NCBI GenBank assembly: GCA_916610825.1
Contig: OU744447.1
Coordinates: forward strand, 30,640,561 to 30,704,560
DNA length: 64,000 bases
Direction: 5' to 3'
Source: Haliclystus octoradiatus
Lineage: Eukaryota > Cnidaria > Staurozoa > Stauromedusae > Haliclystidae
The notes beneath the pieces are model-generated. The model was not told where the DNA came from. It ran no database searches and saw only the letters and a program-made list of their open reading frames with translations. Shown here piece by piece: positions 44,701 through 56,205 of this stretch (positions are counted from its first letter, which is position 1; every line of letters starts with the position of its first letter). A program made the translations under genes and the position numbers.

Positions 44701-46885
44701 TTTCCATTGATCAAAAATTCTAAAAATTCTAAATGGTTGATATTCTAAAATTGAGAATAGCAGCATCGTAAGCATGGATCTCCCCATGTGGTACAGATAA
44801 AAGTGGAACATCAAAAGGTGTTCGTAAGTTGAATAGTGGAAAGTACAAAATTGTGGGTAGATGTGAAATAGGCAAGGCAGGGAAGTGAAAGAGAGGAATC
44901 CAATTAACTGTATTTGACTGTAGTTGCGAATCAGTCACAATTTAAAGATTCTTATAAAAAATAAAGGGCAAAAGAAGGGAGCAGAGTCGCAGCCCCCTAC
45001 CAAGGATATTCAGCCTTTTGCAGACAAAGAAAATGATGACTGCCAGGGAAAATGTAATAGACCATGGACAGGGGAGTATTTCTTTTTTGGGGGAAATACT
45101 GGGGTGTCGCCCCTGATAATAATAAAAATAGCATTGTATTATTCTTGATAAATAGTGTACGCATGCACAGTCAGTCTGTAGCATCATTCATTACTCAGAC
45201 CCTGTACATTCTGAGCATGTATGGTATAGATAGTCAATACTTACCACCAGACTTTGGAGAAAGCTTCTCTCTATGAGCAGCACACACAGCCAGCAATCGA
45301 TATCCTGCATCACATAATCATTATTATTATTATACCGTACTAACATAAATGCAGTATGCATACTATTCAAAACAAAAAACTCATTATACTAACCGAGATC
45401 TAAGTCATATCCTTGGGCAGGAGCCACTTTACTAATAACCTAAAGGAAGAAGAAATCAACTTATTTAAATTGTTTCATGTGTTGTATACATAGACCTGCA
45501 GACACTGCCAATCCCATCGACAGATTTTAGAGGAAAAGGTATCCACAATGGGGATTCATAATGGCAGACAATTGTTAGCAAGTTGCGCAGATTCTTGAAC
45601 CTAGATGTGAATTATATTTATGAGGTAAACAAAGTTTTCTATGAAACACAGCAAATTGTGACTGGAAATTCTATTAACGTAAAGTAGGACTTGGTCAGGC
45701 ACCTTACAGATCCTTGGTAGTCTATGTAAGATTGTATATCACATTCAGATTATGAAGTTCCAAAAGTATGCTTCTTCTGGTTACCCATAGCAAATATTTG
45801 TTATCAGTTCTAACAAACAACATCTAGAGGTAAGAGAGCCATCTTACCGTTAAACAGCTCATAAGGTTCTGCTCAAAAGCGGGCTGAAATGCTCTGGCAT
45901 CTCCACACCATTCTAGTAGCTCTCTTGCAGCATTTTGAAAACCTCCTGCTGATGACAGGTCAGCACGGATACATTGCAATCGATCATTAGTTTGTTGGAT
46001 GTGTTGTTCCATACTAAGTTGCATTCCTTGATCACCTGAGATATAAATACAATTGAAGGCATGTCATGAATATGAGAAAACAGTAAATTGCCATCAGATA
46101 ACAAACAGATTAAGGGTGTAAAAGGTTATTATACCAAACCCTTCTTTCCGGAAACCTAGATTTTTATCCATAAACTTTTTAAAAAATGTTTTTGATTATT
46201 TTAATTCCAAAAATCAACAATTTTTGTTTTACTTCCAAATTTCCCCAGCAAACAAACTAGTTTCCAGACACTGACATACCTTGGTCATCATTCGCATCTC
46301 CAGAAACCTCTTATGAAGAGATATGAGGAACTTTGATTTAGTCAGAATTAGTACAATACCCAGAACGGAAGTCATAGTAAACATTGTCCGCTATTAAATA
46401 ATATGATGCTTTGTTCCAATCCTTAAGAAACTAATCACATGAATCTAGTGCAAGGGTAAAGTCGTAGTTTACCCTCACAGTAATACGCACTTAAATTCAA
46501 TAAAGTGTAGCCTGCTGAAGCGCAAATCAAAATTAGCAACATCTTACGTTCCATTTATCAGAAATTGCTACACAAAGACATTAAGTCTACAAAATAGTTA
46601 ATGGAGTTTAAAGCCAGGTTGCATATAAGCGAGGAATTCACTTATCCGAAATGCACTTGAGCGGGTTCCATTGTATATCAAATATGGTGAATTTTAATGA
46701 TTACCTTGCATGGATTGACCCAGCCCTGGTTGACCTGGCAACGAACTATTTGAGCTGTTATAAGGCTGTTGGCCCTGTCCCATCATTGCACCTCCTCCTC
46801 CACCATGTGGCATGGATGGGGGCATACCATATCCCATGCCATCTTGAAATGAAAAATCATCCATCAAGCCAAAAAAATCGCCCAT
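32777..46885 (-). CDS. ZMIZ1: ZMIZ1/2-like PIAS-family MIZ-finger transcriptional coactivator
   Basis: Nineteen exons in transcript order: 46885-46705, 46035-45848, 45439-45394, 45304-45245, 44623-44494, 44004-43736, 43245-42943, 42361-41985, 40973-40493, 39549-39414, 38920-38806, 37852-37757, 37640-37535, 37411-37186, 36688-36620, 36532-36429, 35856-35275, 33824-33466, 32863-32777. Total 3915 nt, 1304 aa (human ZMIZ1 1067). Residues 1-64 are a Gly/Met-rich extension. ZMIZ N-terminal helical domain from about 65 ([21 protein letters not shown]); SVVTTVWGV near 220; an Ala/Thr-Ala tract at about 357-380; Pro/Gln/Met-rich linkers; a conserved block LRLTFPV...[11 protein letters not shown] from about 683; and an SP-RING/MIZ finger at about 861-905 with ligands in HDCKH and CPVC. 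An Asn-rich region spans about 990-1060. The acidic C-terminus, [19 protein letters not shown], resembles the vertebrate activation domain. The start is supported by an in-frame TGA 6 nt upstream of the ATG. Family members coactivate androgen receptor, p53, Smad and Notch; SUMO-ligase activity is inferred from the SP-RING. Confidence 0.95.
33165..33370. mobile_element. Truncated inverted-repeat element, AAGGTAGGGTCTGCG family
   Basis: The right end ACTGAGATTCTGCCAG followed by CGCAGACCCTACCTT matches the terminal repeat of the complete copy at 60725-60943; the corresponding left end is missing. It lies ~95 bp downstream (in transcript sense) of a ZMIZ donor site, and a ZMIZ exon's open frame runs on into it. 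Confidence 0.65.
34080..34940. mobile_element. Element with ~50-bp terminal inverted repeats, 861 bp
   Basis: The left end TATAAGGGCCATTTACACTG, continuing through GCAGCAAAATAGGCACGGTA and CGTCAATTAACAC, is mirrored by GTGTTAATTGACGAG, then TACCGTGCCTTTTTGCTGCA and GTGTAAATGGCCCTATA at the right end. Inside are further GGCACGGT/ACCGTGCC repeats and the palindromic CTCGAGGTAG region. No transposase. It is inserted in the ZMIZ intron between the exons at 35275 and 33824. Confidence 0.9.
38117..38516. mobile_element. 400-bp transposon with CCCTRGGCAAACGACGGCAA ends
   Basis: The left end CCCTAGGCAAACGACGGCAA and right end TTGCCGTCGTTTGCCCAGGG are inverted repeats continuing into CATTT/AAATG. Internal inverted words include GGCTAAACGACAAGGA in both halves and CGTCAGACAAAT. 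It is in a ZMIZ intron. Local G+C and CG content exceed the surroundings, consistent with a recent insertion. Confidence 0.88.
40034..40347. mobile_element. Inverted-repeat element, AGAGGAGACCGGG ends
   Basis: AGCTAGAGGAGACCGGGT near 40034 and ACCCCGGTCTCCCCTACCAG near 40327 are imperfect inverted repeats. It lies downstream of the exon at 40493-40973 in transcript sense, and the open frame of that exon reads through into it, so the predicted protein must stop at the splice donor at 40492. Confidence 0.65.
41326..41958. mobile_element. Tc1/mariner- or pogo-like MITE, 633 bp, CCGTAATCCAGCGCG ends
   Basis: The left end TACCGTAATCCAGCGCGTAT and right end ATACGCGCTGGATTACGGTA form long, near-perfect inverted repeats, continuing to AAGTCG/CGACTT, with TA at both borders. 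The subterminal GTGCGACTTA(T/C)ACGCG word recurs four times in both orientations. A short internal frame (41287-41553) has no recognised domain. It sits in a ZMIZ intron. Confidence 0.9.
42730..42900. mobile_element. pogo/Tigger-like MITE, 'gccacctgtctatagtggtc' family, third copy
   Basis: Opposite orientation to 22961-23137: the left end is CAGCTAACCTTTATATAACA, the interior has GACTGCTATAGACAGGTGGC, and the right end is GGTTAAC followed by TA. It ends 43 bp from a ZMIZ splice donor. Confidence 0.75.
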
Positions 46886-47401
46886 GATTCATATTACATT
46901 TCAAACAATAGCCTATAAAGACAGATTCAAAATTCATAATCAATAGTAAGCTATGATAGAACCGTCATCACAATCAACACCATGCAGGTAATCTAATCTA
47001 TCTTAGCTCTTATTTGCCAAATTTACACAGGTAGCAATACTTTAAAATGCAATTTTGTAAACCATAGTCAACTGCGCAATATATGTATGAAGCAATGTGC
47101 ACTTGCCATAAACATAAACGTACATTGGAAATGTGATAAACAAACAAAAAGCTGGTTCACATAAAGTACTCATTTATTTTTCTCAAAATAAAAATGCTTT
47201 ACACAAAGACCTTCCATACATGTATCTACGAATATACGACGTACGTTCGCACATTTGTTATGTTAGAAACTCACTCCGATATTTATTGATCACTACCAAA
47301 GATGTTGTAAAATTAATTTTGCAGTTATGAATAAACGTTTTTTTTAAATATTATTTGAATTTTCAAATTAGATTGTAAAATCCTTGTTGATAAATAAAAG
47401 T

Positions 47402-47532
47402 TACAAGCAAGGTCTAACAAAGTCAGGAAACTTGAAAACCTAGTTAGCGGAAGGCTAGCAAAATCCAATCCTGAAAACATCGGAAAAGTTAAGGTTTGCG
47501 TTACTAACATAAAACATTTTGTCAGACCCTGG
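47402..47532. mobile_element. CAGGGTCGGACAAA-family MITE
   Basis: Contains ACAAAGTCAGGAAACTTG near the left, GGCTAGCAAAATCC inside and AACATTTTGTCAGACCCTGG at the right. An inverted relative is at 48618-48832. Confidence 0.65.
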
Positions 47533-48617
47533 TTACAAGGGCCATTACAATAATGGATTCAAACAGTTCCTAAACTTTTCACAGAAATTCCCAAACCATA
47601 CATTTCAAATTTGCCTAATTAATGTAATACCCAAAGGTCAATAATAAAATTTGAGTCTACAACAGTAAGCTTCAAGCAAGCATTTTTGTTGAGCAGTAGA
47701 AAAGTGCTTAATACAGTATTAACTGACAAGTCACATGTGAAGATGATGAGCAGTTTTCCATGTTTATGGTAAAATCTTATTGATTCAAAATTTTCAAGGA
47801 TCAGACATCGACACACTGAATGCATTGATTCACCAAGAGTGGTCATACAATCTATATATCAAGCACAGCTTGACACAAGCTGTAAGCACTAAATCCGTTC
47901 TATATCAACCCTCACTATTTCTGATATACTGTTATAACGTTCAATACCTTACTTCCGTCGATTTTGAAAAGATTATTAATGAATTTTGATTTTTAAATCT
48001 TGAATGCTGATCGCAAATATCAAAACCTTCTAGCCTACTTCAAGCTGTGTTCACATATTCCGCATATCTGTAAAAATTTGGGAGAACAATGGCAACGCTA
48101 GCTGGATCATAATTTAAATCCAACATAGAATAGAATAGTAATATCAAAATATTCAAACACGTTTGATTTATATTTCCTAATGAGCTGGAATGTCTGTCCC
48201 TGTGACCCTGTTTCAATTTATATGATGCATTCCAGATGAGATAAACAAATCTATGATGTAAGAGCTATTGTTAAAGTATCAGGACAATGCTACGTAGATT
48301 ACAAGGAAACATTTTTTCAAAATCTAAAACTGAATTATGATGAACGTATTTACTTAGGAGACACACAGCTGAATTGTGAAAATAGTTTAGCTTCTGCAGC
48401 TGAGATTGTACTACAGCTTGTGCTGCTGTGATAGTAAATTATTACAATGGTGAATCTTTGATGTGATAAAGATTTTGATCAGAAGACTGCAGAAGCAGAC
48501 ACCAATCTAGCCAATTCTCTTACCAGACTTGATTGTATAATTTCAAGGTGTCAAATACAAAATATTACTAAATATTATGGTTTTAATAGATGATTGTTAG
48601 CATTAAATACTTCAGCA

Positions 48618-48832
48618 GGGTCCGAAAAAAAGGTTTTACATTCCGCAAACCTTAACTTTTTAGATAAACGTTTGAGTAACTGTACGGACATAAAATCGTA
48701 AAAACTAAATTTTATTTTTATATTTTTCTGATAATTTTAATTTATGTATTCAGCATTATGCCTTTTCCTTCTGAATTTTGCTAGCCTTCCACAAACCAGG
48801 TTTCCAAGTTTCCGGACTTTGTCGGACCCTGT
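48618..48832. mobile_element. CAGGGTCGGACAAA-family MITE, longer copy
   Basis: The left end CAGGGTCCGAAAAAAAGG and right end CGGACTTTGTCGGACCCTG are inverted repeats. Internal AACCTTAACTTTT and TTCTGAATTTTGCTAGCCTT match other copies. 215 bp, no coding frame. Confidence 0.8.
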
Positions 48833-51800
48833 ACTTCAGTATGTAATACCATATCTGTCATCATCAATCAGAGAGTCATCAGTTGGCAAAAATTAATTTA
48901 TGCAGTAATTGAATACAAGATTAATTCACGATAAGGGTTGTGACAGAGTCTGAAAACCTTAAAACATTGTTTGCGTAAAGCTAAGAAAATTCAGAAGGAA
49001 AACTCAAATTCTGAATATGAAGTAAAAATCAATATGAAAAATAGAGCTTCAATCCAACGTTAAAAGTTCAAATAGAGGGATAACGTCTAAGAGAGGACAT
49101 TAAGCAAGTTTAATTGTATGTCCAGTCTTAGAGATGATACCCTGGTTCTATTACAATACCGTACACAATTATTTTAATAAAAAAACAAGCAAATGATGTA
49201 GTGTAGTGGTTTGTTTGTTGTCTTATATATATTGTAACTTCCGTTTATCACTTCATGTAAATAATCAACTGTAATATATAATCTCTCTCTCTTCTCTTGT
49301 AACGGTTGTAGGGTCAACACCCTAAATACATCACACAGAATAACTATGTAGTTTTATCTATATGTCTGAACCCTACAGTAGCACTGAAAGCTTCATAAAT
49401 TTATAGGGTGTTAGTAGGTTTCCGTTAAAAAGATTTTAAAAGGCAAATTTACAAACCCCCAAACATATGAACATGTCATCAAACTACAATGAAAGTTCAG
49501 CTCTGGTGTTGTATCTTGTAACCTGTTTATATAGCTATTCAATACTAACATATTCATAATACATTTACAAATCAACCGAAACAAAATAAATATGTATAGG
49601 ATATAGTTTTAATAGAAAAATGTTTGGTCTTTTAATTAATCTTCAAAAATGCTACAAAAGTTTCTTAGAATGTTCAATGCAGGATCAAAGTGTGTATTGT
49701 GTAGGCATAAAAATTAATGTGCGAAAAAGTGGTGTTTAAATATATTTTTGTTAATTAACAACTCAAGTGCAAATTTGGATAAATGAAAACTGTTGACAAC
49801 TTTGAATTGCACCAAGCAATAAGTGGGTTGCACTGTAATTACAATTATTTAAGTGATTAAGAGGCTAAGGAAAATGAGGATATAAAGATCAGCACAATAG
49901 CAATGAATTGGTAAGTAATAAACTGTAACTCGCTTGATTAAGTGCAAGCAAAAACTGCCAACAATTTTGATTGTATTTATCCAAAATTCGTTAGTAACAG
50001 ACTTCACTACAAAATGGGTAAATATGACATAAAAAAAAGTTGCATATAAGCAGTAATCCCGCTTATCCAAATTGCTCATACGAGGATTTTACATGTTACA
50101 TTGTGTACAATGTTCTCAAGGACCAGAAAATATTCAGATACTCCCTGTACAATATTATACATTGTTTTTAAAGACTTGCATAACTCACATAGCTTACATA
50201 GTATTGTTATAAGCCACTCTACTTGTGAGTAACATTGAAAGTATGTCAAGACACATGTGATGACATTTAAATGAACCTACAAATTTATAATTCAAAGGTG
50301 TGAAAAAAGCAAGTCGAAAAATATACCACAAAGGTCTAAAATTCAATACAAACAATAGGCCTACACTGATCAAAATCAAACACACAGAAAAAAGCTATAA
50401 AATATTAACCACTTACCAGAACAACCAACAGCAGCTAAAACTACTTCGTTCTACAGAAACGACATTTATGTTACAAAGTCTGGTAGCTATTTTAATTTAA
50501 TAAATACCAATTGTTATAAGAGAGGTGTGATATTATGATATTATAATATCCAAGCCGAAAGCTCTAATAAATATTCCAAGCGACTTCTATGATAACGTGC
50601 TTTACCGAACGTCACTAGTAACTTCGTAACAATTGAACAAAATGTTAAATCAGTTAAATTAAACAACGTTGCTACAACCAACCATGAAACAACGTACATA
50701 AACCTCAAAAATAGATTAAAAATTAATCACTTAACAAAATGCAAATCAAAGAAACCATTTACAGCACCTGTGCTAAAAAAATTTACAACATGTAGAAATG
50801 TCTGAAAAAACGGCAACACGTACTTTTCTTTTCACAAAACCAATAGCGAAATAAGCAAGTCCCCATTATTATGAAATCAAATTAACTTCAACAGCAAGAT
50901 AAAACTTAGCAACACAAACTCCACTCACGAGTTTCAAACAAGCTATAAATCTTAAATAACACCTCACCCACATCAAAGCGAAAGTATAAGCCGATAGTAA
51001 AAGTTATGCATCCCTTTACCGCGAATCAAAACATCAAAAAAGTTAAAAGTCGGCATAGCATAACAACGAATAGATTTACTGATACTGGCCTCAGAGAGTA
51101 TAACTTTCAACTTTTGAACACGCTGTTGCACTGCAACTATCAAAGTTGACCTCTCATAGCGACAAACTTTCTCTGCACGAGACGTAAACACAACAAGAAA
51201 ATAAAAAGCCGGTTGGGATTCCAAACGGAAAGAAATTAAGTAGAAAGGGTGTAAGCTGTGGGTTTAAAGTCACAAAAACATGAACTATCGGTCATTAATG
51301 TGTGCATTGTTATTTTTCAAATGCCAACTCAAAGAAATTTGAAGTGACGAATGGATTATCTTTAGTGTAGCCATGGCTGATATCACTATAGTATAAAACA
51401 TAACAACGTGTTATATAAGTCGGTTGTTGCAATTCACACAAAAGAAAGAAAGAAAAATTGAAAAAGATAAGGGATTCAAAGGGAAAATCATGTTTCGAGT
51501 TCTAATACTATCGACGAAAAAAAGTAAAAACAAAATAAAATGCTTCTTACGAGAAAATAGAATTTTTAACGAAATCTAAAAGGTGACAGCAGACATCATT
51601 GCGGCAGTTTAGTAGCTTAATGATGACAAGAGAGTAAACCGAAAACAGCTGAAATTTTTATCGAAACAACTGAAAACGTTTCGATTTCCAGAAAACGAAG
51701 TAACACGAGAACATAAACAAAGCGCCTAAAAGAAGTAACTAACGTTTGTCGTGCTTACTACATCAATTTTGTAAACAAAGTCTATAAAATTAAATGCTAA

Positions 51801-52969
51801 AACGAGAAATTTGTTTACAAAAACTTGAAGAAATGCACATTATGTACTATAGAGTTCATGTCAAAACTATTCTAACCCAGACGTAAAGTTTCCAAGCAAA
51901 CGGTGGCGTAGCAAAAATAAGTCTGCATCTGTCAATAATCAACCAAGCGAATAGTCTGAAAACCGCACAGTCACAAGGCTTACTAAATAATAAAACTTTA
52001 CATCAAAAATATGGAAATAAACATAAACAACAGGTTTATAAAGAACAAATCAAAACGATTACCATAAAGTACAATCAATCTTCTAGAAAAATAAATAATC
52101 GTATCTAATTATGTACAAATCTCCCCCTCTCGAGAGATCACAAACCGTAGACCAGACAATAAAATTGTGGTCCCCAAAAATTCTGTTACAATCAAAAATA
52201 CTATGGTTTAGAGTCACATCTATTATAAATTAACATGTTTATGTAGCACATAAAATTATCATTTAGATATTAGGAAGTAGTAGTGAAATAAAATTATAGG
52301 GAAACCCACAACAAGAGAATTGTGACACACACATAATGAGCAGTTGCGTTCTTGGATAACTTTTGAAATATAATAACCTCAGATCTGCTTATGAACTCTT
52401 ATGGATGAAAGATAACTGTGAAATTGTATAAAAATAACAGTAATCTATATGCGATATGGTTACAAAAAGAATAATTTATAGGATCATGGAGAAATAAGAT
52501 AAAATGTTTGGTGTATTCACGCGAATAGCACCTCCAATAGCGTGTGAACATGATTACGTCTGGAGAGCTACAAATCTTTTCTTTAACAATTGAATGGAGA
52601 GAACGGTCAATAAATTTTAAAATTGTAACTGATATACTTGCTACCAAGAGAATAACTCTCACAGTAGCACCCCAATTATATAATTGTATCCGCTTAGTGT
52701 TTTAAAGCATTTTGTTTCAAACTATTGCGCGCGAGCTATCGCGACATGAACGATAGTTGAGATTCGCGACAAAACGGTCTATTTACAACATTTGAAAACA
52801 TTAAAATTGATCAAAATAGATCATATAACTTACATTTAATAGCATCTCCTTATATTAGGTGATATATAATATAGCTTTGTTAAGAGTATAGCCGAGTTTA
52901 GCGTCTCCAAAGTTATAAAATTAGCGGCTTGCACCGTTTGACTTTTTGAGTTGAGTTTCGTGAACTTTC

Positions 52970-53095
52970 TTTACCTCCGGTCGTAAGAAGGCTTCCGATA
53001 CATTGAAAAGGACACGAGGGGTGCTCTATTCTGATTGGTCGATTGCAGGCGGTGTCCAATAAGTCTTTGTTCTAAACACCCGTTGACCAATCATC
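52970..53095 (-). promoter_or_regulatory. Candidate ZMIZ promoter with three CCAAT boxes and a noncoding exon donor
   Basis: Three CCAAT pentamers, at 53034-53038 (as ATTGG), 53056-53060 and 53087-53091, lie within 58 bp, spaced 22 and 31 bp. The adjacent DNA (52725-53010) is richer in CG dinucleotides than the window generally (TTGCGCGCGAG, ATCGCGAC). On the minus strand a good donor, CCGGAG then GTAAAG, follows at 52975. A noncoding first exon here splicing to the acceptor at 46913 would make a ~6 kb leader intron. This is inference; the boxes could serve another transcript. Confidence 0.4.
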
Positions 53096-54036
53096 AAACA
53101 GAATTGTAAACAATAAAAGCTTTTGAAGTCTATTTTGACGGTGAAATTTTTCGGGTCAGCACTTCACTTTACATAGAATTTACTTCAGTCTATAAGGTCA
53201 CACTTTAGTGTAAGGAAATTTTAGAATTAGAAATTCAATATAATGTAAACAGAGTGGCATGTGCAGAGTTTTAATGAGACAGAACTAAGCCTGACATATG
53301 AACAATTACCCATATAGCAAAGAGATTTAGATAACTGAATTTGTGGAGTTAGTGATGAAAAAAGTACCAGAAAAGGTCACTCGCTGCACTATCACATTAA
53401 ATATTTTTTGAATTTGTCAACAAAGGAACAACTTCAAATGTTCAAAAGAGACATGAACGAAGTCTATAATTAGAAGAGTAGATCCTGTAAACGTTGAACA
53501 AACGCAATAAATAACCTGAACATTTTCATTCAAAAACATACCTCCATTGTTTACTTTATTTAATGATTGAAATGATTTTTTAAAACAATTAAATTTGAGA
53601 TTAATGAATGCGATTTCATGAAAAATAAATAGAGGTTTGTCGTTTATACATCATTTAACATACAACTATTATAATAGACAATGTTCAAAAATATAAAACA
53701 CTATATGGTTGAGTCTTTTGTTTCAAAACATGAGTTCAATTTTGGCTAACAAAGGAACTCTCAATGCGTAAGACAATCCCAGCTGCAGAGCTTTTGTTGT
53801 ATGTTTGGGCAATGTTTTCTTTGTGTTATCATATCAAAAGACTCAATATCGCAGACAAATGTTTACTAGGGATCTCGTACACTTTCATTGAAAAGGAAAC
53901 GGGAATTAAAAGTCTACTTAAACTTTCTTTTTTAACTTTCCTTTTATTGGCATCAACATCATTTTATTGAATCAAGTAAAAGTACCAAAGTACAGACACC
54001 GGTAAATCCGTCACTTTGACTAATGACAGAATGACA
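53096..54036. other. Intergenic stretch without recognised content
   Basis: AT-rich. The only open frame of note (53764-53970) has no recognisable domain and no homologous context. Confidence 0.5.
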
Positions 54037-54170
54037 GAAACACAATAGTCCAGTCAATCTAAAATTTGACCAAGGACAAATTGCAACACAAGCTTTTTTA
54101 TGGAATAAAGGGTAGAATTTTATGCTGAACAACATATCAAAAATCGAGAAAAATCGAAGTGGTGGAAGGT
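54037..54170 (+). repeat. Left arm of a distant inverted repeat
   Basis: AGTCCAGTCAATCT, GGACAAATTGCAACACAAGC and AAAATCGAGAAAAATCGA, in this order, are repeated in reverse complement at 57544-57679. The arms are 3.4 kb apart and enclose the tandem array. They could be the termini of one composite element or two oppositely oriented copies of a dispersed repeat. Confidence 0.7.
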
Positions 54171-54539
54171 GCTCAATTTTATAGAAATTAGTTACTGTCG
54201 GCATGAAAGCGAGGCTGTGTCATTTAGGGCTAAAAACTGAGCGATATTTCAAAAAATAAGAGAATGTACGCAATCAAGAAGAACACACTCAGTGACACAA
54301 TATAATTACAGAAAAAAATCATAAGTTGATCATTATAACAGAAAAAACCATAACGAGGCTAAAAATTATATTAGGGAATTTACTGAACTTTTACTGTACT
54401 ATCACCAATAACAAATGCGCATCAAAAGAGGCTTGGCATAAGAACACGCATTAACTCCTTGCAAATAGAGGCAAATCGATGTACCTAACGATTATATTAA
54501 TTAACTACCAGGCAAATATTAAAATATTAAATTCTATTC

Positions 54540-56205
54540 AAATCGGCAAAATCAAGTAGACCATCCCGTACAAAATAAGGATGCGTCTAATCACCCTCAG
54601 TAGTGTAATGGGTATGGTCCAAGAGTCCAATACCAATAACAGGAACATTCCTGACATCATAAAATCATATCTAGGTTAGATAGAATGTATATATAAATCC
54701 ATCCAATAGGCATCACAGATACATCTACCCCCCTAAGTAGTATAATAGGTATGGTCAAAGAGTCCAATGTCAAGAAAAGGAACATTTCTGACATCATAAA
54801 ATCATATCTAGGTTGTATAGAATATAAATATAAATCGAGTAGACCATCCCATATGCATATTAGATACATCTTATCACCCTCAATGGAATAATAGGTGTGG
54901 TCAAAGAGTCCAATACCAAGAACAAGAACATTTCGGACATCATAAAATCATATCTAGGTTGTATAGAATATAAATATAAATCGAGTAGACCATCCCATGA
55001 TACATCTAATCACCCTCAGTAGTAAAATAGGTGTAGTCCAAGAGTCCAATATCAAGAACAGGAATATTTCTGACATCATAAAATCCTATCTAGGTTGTAT
55101 AGAATATAAATATAAATCGAGTAGACCATCCCATAGGCATGACAGGTACATCTAATCACCCTCAGTAGTATAATAGGTGAGGTCCAAGAGTCCAGTACCA
55201 ATAACAGGAACATTTCTGACATCATAAAATCATATCTAGGTTGCATAGAATATATATATATAAATCGAGTAGACCATCCCATATGCATTATAGATACATC
55301 TAATCACCCTCAGTAGTATAATAGGTGTGGTCCAAGAGTCCAATATCAAGAACAGGAACATTTCTGACATCATAAAATCCTATCTAGGTTGTATAGAATA
55401 TAAATATAAATCGAGTAGACCATCCCATAGGCATGACAGGTACATCTAATCACCCTCAGTAGTATAATAGGTGAGGTCCAATAGTCCAATACAAATAACA
55501 GGAACATTTCTGACATCATAAAATCATATCTAGGTTGCATAGAATATATATATATAAATCGAGTAGACCATCCCACACGCATTATAGATACATCTAATCA
55601 CCCTCAGTAGTATAATAGGTGTGGTCCAAGAGTCCAATATCAAGAACAGCAACATTTATGACATCATAAAATCCTATCTAGGTTGTATAGAATATAAATA
55701 TAAATCGAGTAGACAATCCCATATGCATATTAGATACATCTTATCACCCTCAGTAGTATAATAGGTGTGGTCCAAGATTCCAATATCAAGAACAGGAACA
55801 TTTCTGCTGACATCATAAAATGATATCTATGTTACATAGAATGTATATATAATTCAAGTAAACCATCCCATAGGCATTACAGGTACATCTTATATATATA
55901 TATATATATAAATCAAGTAGACCATCTCATAGGCATTATAGTTACATCTCATCACCCTCAGTAGTATAATAGGTGTGGTCCAAGAGTCCATAACTTTCAC
56001 CATCATAAACTTTATCTATGATTATAAAATAATATAGATGTTGAATACAATGGATGTATATTTCTAATAAAACCATTCAAAATAGATTGAAGAGACATTC
56101 AACCATTGTTGCGATAATTAACATGTGTGGTCTAGGGGTCCACAGAAGATAACAAGAACATCCTCAATTGCTCAAAAGATATCTAGGTTGCATGATACCA
56201 GACAT
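54540..56205. repeat. Minisatellite/satellite array, ~136-148 bp units with a dimeric 294-bp higher-order period
   Basis: The word ATCTAGGTT recurs at 54670, 54807, 54953, 55089, 55235, 55383 and 55529, 55677, with a diverged form at 55825: spacings of 137, 146, 136, 146, 148, 146, 148 and 148. Each unit contains ACATCATAAAATC, GAGTAGACCATCCCATA, ATCACCCTCAGTAGTATAAT and GGTCCAAGAGTCCAAT. Units starting at 55089, 55383 and 55677 are near-identical to each other and differ from the alternating units, giving a 294-bp dimer. A (TA)n expansion interrupts near 55890-55910. Decayed units continue to about 56205. Frames seen in the units are repeat artefacts. Confidence 0.95.

Larger units (their letters stand above)
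46886..52975 (-). other. Region upstream of the ZMIZ start codon, probable 5' UTR intron
   Basis: No supported protein gene in 6 kb. A plausible acceptor (TCTTTATAG on the minus strand) ends at 46913, 27 bp before the ATG, suggesting a spliced 5' leader. Repeat copies are at 47402-47532, 48618-48832 and 48943-49000 (CAGGGTCGGACAAA family), with GTAACCCGC-family fragments at 49757-49838 and 49919-50104. From about 50280 to 52700 the sequence is repeat-poor and A-rich on the + strand, with no recognised content. Confidence 0.45.

Noticed and set aside
53764..53970. 68-aa + strand frame with a hydrophobic C-terminus
   Set aside because: No family resemblance, no splice or promoter context, AT-rich surroundings; chance frame.
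54657..55582. Three related ~70-aa minus-strand frames
   Set aside because: They are successive units of the tandem array translated; the similarity comes from the DNA repeat and not from protein selection.
54540..56205. CRISPR-like array of regularly spaced repeats
   Set aside because: Units are contiguous satellite monomers without unique spacers, and the genome is plainly eukaryotic.
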